Shown here in pieces: positions 62,743 to 64,000 of a DNA stretch of 64,000 bases. The stretch is from NCBI GenBank assembly GCA_051208045.1, contig JBPJFY010000004.1, forward strand, positions 248,001 through 312,000. Direction: 5' to 3'. Below the pieces are notes generated by a model. That model saw only the letters and a program-made list of their open reading frames with translations, had not been told where the DNA came from and did no database searches. A program made the translations under genes and the position numbers. Each line of letters starts with the position of its first letter. The stretch's first letter is position 1. The stretch is from LZORAL124-50-18 sp051208045. GTDB taxonomy: Bacteria; Pseudomonadota; Gammaproteobacteria; Pseudomonadales; Oleiphilaceae.

Positions 62743-63855
62743 ATGGCTCCAACGGTCAAACCCGGCAATCCGAATTTTTCTTCCGGCCCCTGCAGCAAAC
62801 GGCCCGGATATGATGTTTCCCATCTCGACATTTCTACGCTGGGCCGATCTCATCGAGCCGCCATCGGCAAGAAAGCGCTCAACCGGGCCTGCGTCGATAC
62901 GGCTCGAATACTTGGTTTACCGGAAGGCTACCGCGTTGGCGTCGTGCCGGCATCTGATACCGGAGCCATGGAAATGGCCATGTGGTCTTTGTTAGGTGAG
63001 CGGGCAATTGATATCTTCGCCTGGGAATCATTCGGCTCCGGTTGGGTTACTGATGTTACTAAACAACTTAAACTGGACAACGTCACGGTGTACGAAGCCG
63101 GTTATGGCGATTTGCCCGATCTCAACCAGGCAAACCCAGCGCATGATGTGATCTTCACCTGGAATGGCACGACTGCGGGCGTCAAAGTACCCCACGCCAA
63201 CTGGATCGCGGATGAGCGGGAAGGATTAACGATCTGCGACGCCACGTCCGCCGTGTTTGCCATGGAAATGCCTTGGGAAAAGCTGGATGTCATCACCTTC
63301 AGCTGGCAGAAAGTGCTGGGGGGCGAAGGCGCGCACGGGATGCTGATTCTGAGCCCGAAAGCCGTCGCACGCCTGGAAAGCTATACCCCGCCCTGGCCCA
63401 TGCCCAAGATTTTCCGCATGACGAAAAAAGGCGCACTCATGGAAGAGATTTTCGAGGGTTCAACCATTAATACGCCGTCCATGTTGTGCGTGGCAGACTA
63501 CCTGGACGCATTGGACTGGGTTGACAGCATCGGTGGCCTGTCCGCCTGTATTCGCAAGTCCGAAGAGAATCTGGCGGTCATCGAAGCTTTTGTCGCGGAA
63601 AATGAGTGGATTGATTTTCTCGCCAACAGTAAAGACACTCGATCCAATACCAGCGTGTGCCTGAAGCTGGCTCTGGATGAGGCGCAAATCAAGCAAATGA
63701 TTAAACTGCTTGAGAGCGAGCAAGTGGCTTACGACATCGGCGCTTATCGGGATGCCCCGGCTGGATTGCGCATCTGGTGTGGCAGCACCGTTGAAAAAGC
63801 CGACCTGGTAGCGCTCATGCCCTGGCTGACCTGGGCCTACGAGCAGGTCAAGTAG
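62743..63855 (+). CDS. serC: Phosphoserine aminotransferase
   Basis: A 370-residue PLP enzyme of serine synthesis (3-phosphohydroxypyruvate plus glutamate to phosphoserine). It belongs to the less common subtype found in Methanosarcina and rhizobia: N-terminal NPNFSSGPCSKRPGY, GRSHRA, and PLP lysine in SWQKVLGGEGAHG. The start ATG follows GAGGACACC. A gene beginning MKKIRTYN follows at 63965 and is probably the matching phosphoglycerate dehydrogenase. Confidence 0.93.
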   Translation: MAPTVKPGNPNFSSGPCSKRPGYDVSHLDISTLGRSHRAAIGKKALNRACVDTARILGLPEGYRVGVVPASDTGAMEMAMWSLLGERAIDIFAWESFGSGWVTDVTKQLKLDNVTVYEAGYGDLPDLNQANPAHDVIFTWNGTTAGVKVPHANWIADEREGLTICDATSAVFAMEMPWEKLDVITFSWQKVLGGEGAHGMLILSPKAVARLESYTPPWPMPKIFRMTKKGALMEEIFEGSTINTPSMLCVADYLDALDWVDSIGGLSACIRKSEENLAVIEAFVAENEWIDFLANSKDTRSNTSVCLKLALDEAQIKQMIKLLESEQVAYDIGAYRDAPAGLRIWCGSTVEKADLVALMPWLTWAYEQVK

Positions 63856-63866
63856 TTACTCCCTCT

Positions 63867-63890
63867 GAGGCCGTCCCACGGGCCGGCCTC
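63867..63890 (+). terminator. Weak hairpin after serC
   Basis: GAGGCCG and CGGCCTC with a ten-base loop, no T-run. If real it may be an intercistronic hairpin between serC and the following gene rather than a terminator. Confidence 0.3.
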
Positions 63891-63964
63891 TGCAGTATTG
63901 GGTTCCTATCGAATCGCCTCAGCACGCCGCTGGGAAAATAAAAACAACATCTGTGAGAAAACCC

Positions 63965-64000
63965 ATGAAAAAAATCCGTACCTATAATCACATCGCTTCT
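63965..64000 (+). CDS. Start of a probable phosphoglycerate dehydrogenase gene (partial)
   Basis: Twelve codons from ATG 63965 to the window end: MKKIRTYNHIAS. The pattern resembles the start of the SerA subtype that accompanies this kind of SerC, and the gene follows serC by 109 bases on the same strand. Too short for certainty. Confidence 0.45.
   Translation, partial: MKKIRTYNHIAS

Overview
The window looks like chromosomal DNA of a marine-type gammaproteobacterium in the Pseudomonadales/Oceanospirillales neighbourhood. The evidence is the family resemblance of housekeeping proteins (GltX, PsrA, TmcA, Mfd, MTIP-type MtnP, SthA, long GAPDH), a complete Na+-translocating NQR operon, and gene order. 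The stretch from a GDPD phosphodiesterase through sthA, nqr, gap, mfd, csiV, mtnP and nagZ to psrA follows, from memory, the order in Pseudomonas aeruginosa. The genus cannot be fixed from the sequence. No prophage, IS element, CRISPR array, integron or recognisable defence system was seen.

Layout. 1-4.5 kb: a tail-anchored response regulator, a NUDIX hydrolase and a PAS/GAF/GGDEF/EAL protein. 4.7-6.6 kb: a frameshifted alpha/beta hydrolase and an unusual two-domain QueD-like protein. 6.7-10.4 kb: tRNA-Glu and tRNA-Ala beside gltX, a glyoxalase-II-like hydrolase and an orphan ZnuA-like protein. 10.4-13.7 kb: a histidine kinase plus REC-DUF3369-HD-GYP operon. 13.8-18.6 kb: crotonase, tmcA, nitronate monooxygenase-like, pdxH. 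18.9-23.1 kb: a secreted lipase and its foldase, not in the usual lip-lif operon but on opposite strands with a MocR-type regulator and a DUF1127 gene between them. 23.3-28.9 kb: dusA, ade, tal and a three-lipoprotein operon (CsgG-like, DUF4810, DUF799). 28.9-33.8 kb: a hemerythrin-GGDEF-EAL protein, a TerB-like protein, a divergent type-I-beta DAHP-synthase homologue and a GDPD phosphodiesterase. 33.8-42.4 kb: sthA and nqrABCDEF-apbE-nqrM. 42.7-53.2 kb: gap, mfd, csiV, mtnP, an MscS channel, nagZ, an L,D-transpeptidase and psrA with a double operator. 53.4-64 kb: a stand-alone PilB/GspE-like ATPase, aldo/keto reductase, YfiM-like lipoprotein, EF-hand protein, htpG, a second REC-DUF3369-HD-GYP protein, two thioesterases, a DUF599 protein, serC and the first codons of a probable serA.

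Themes. Four proteins carry c-di-GMP synthesis or hydrolysis domains, and the PilB/GspE-like ATPase has an N-terminus resembling the c-di-GMP-binding MshEN domain. A second theme is Na+-based respiration with the NQR maturation factors ApbE and NqrM. A third is export of a foldase-dependent lipase, possibly with a PLP-responsive regulator. Several very short tandem repeats (8, 15, 15, 18 and 21 bp units) lie at gene ends, leaders or signal peptides.

The observations most worth following are the rearranged lipase/foldase locus with repeated motifs in the MocR/DUF1127 intergenic region, the QueD-like protein whose two halves carry complementary parts of the active site, and the tail-anchored receiver protein. 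All assignments come from reading the sequence and remembered family motifs; no database search was run.
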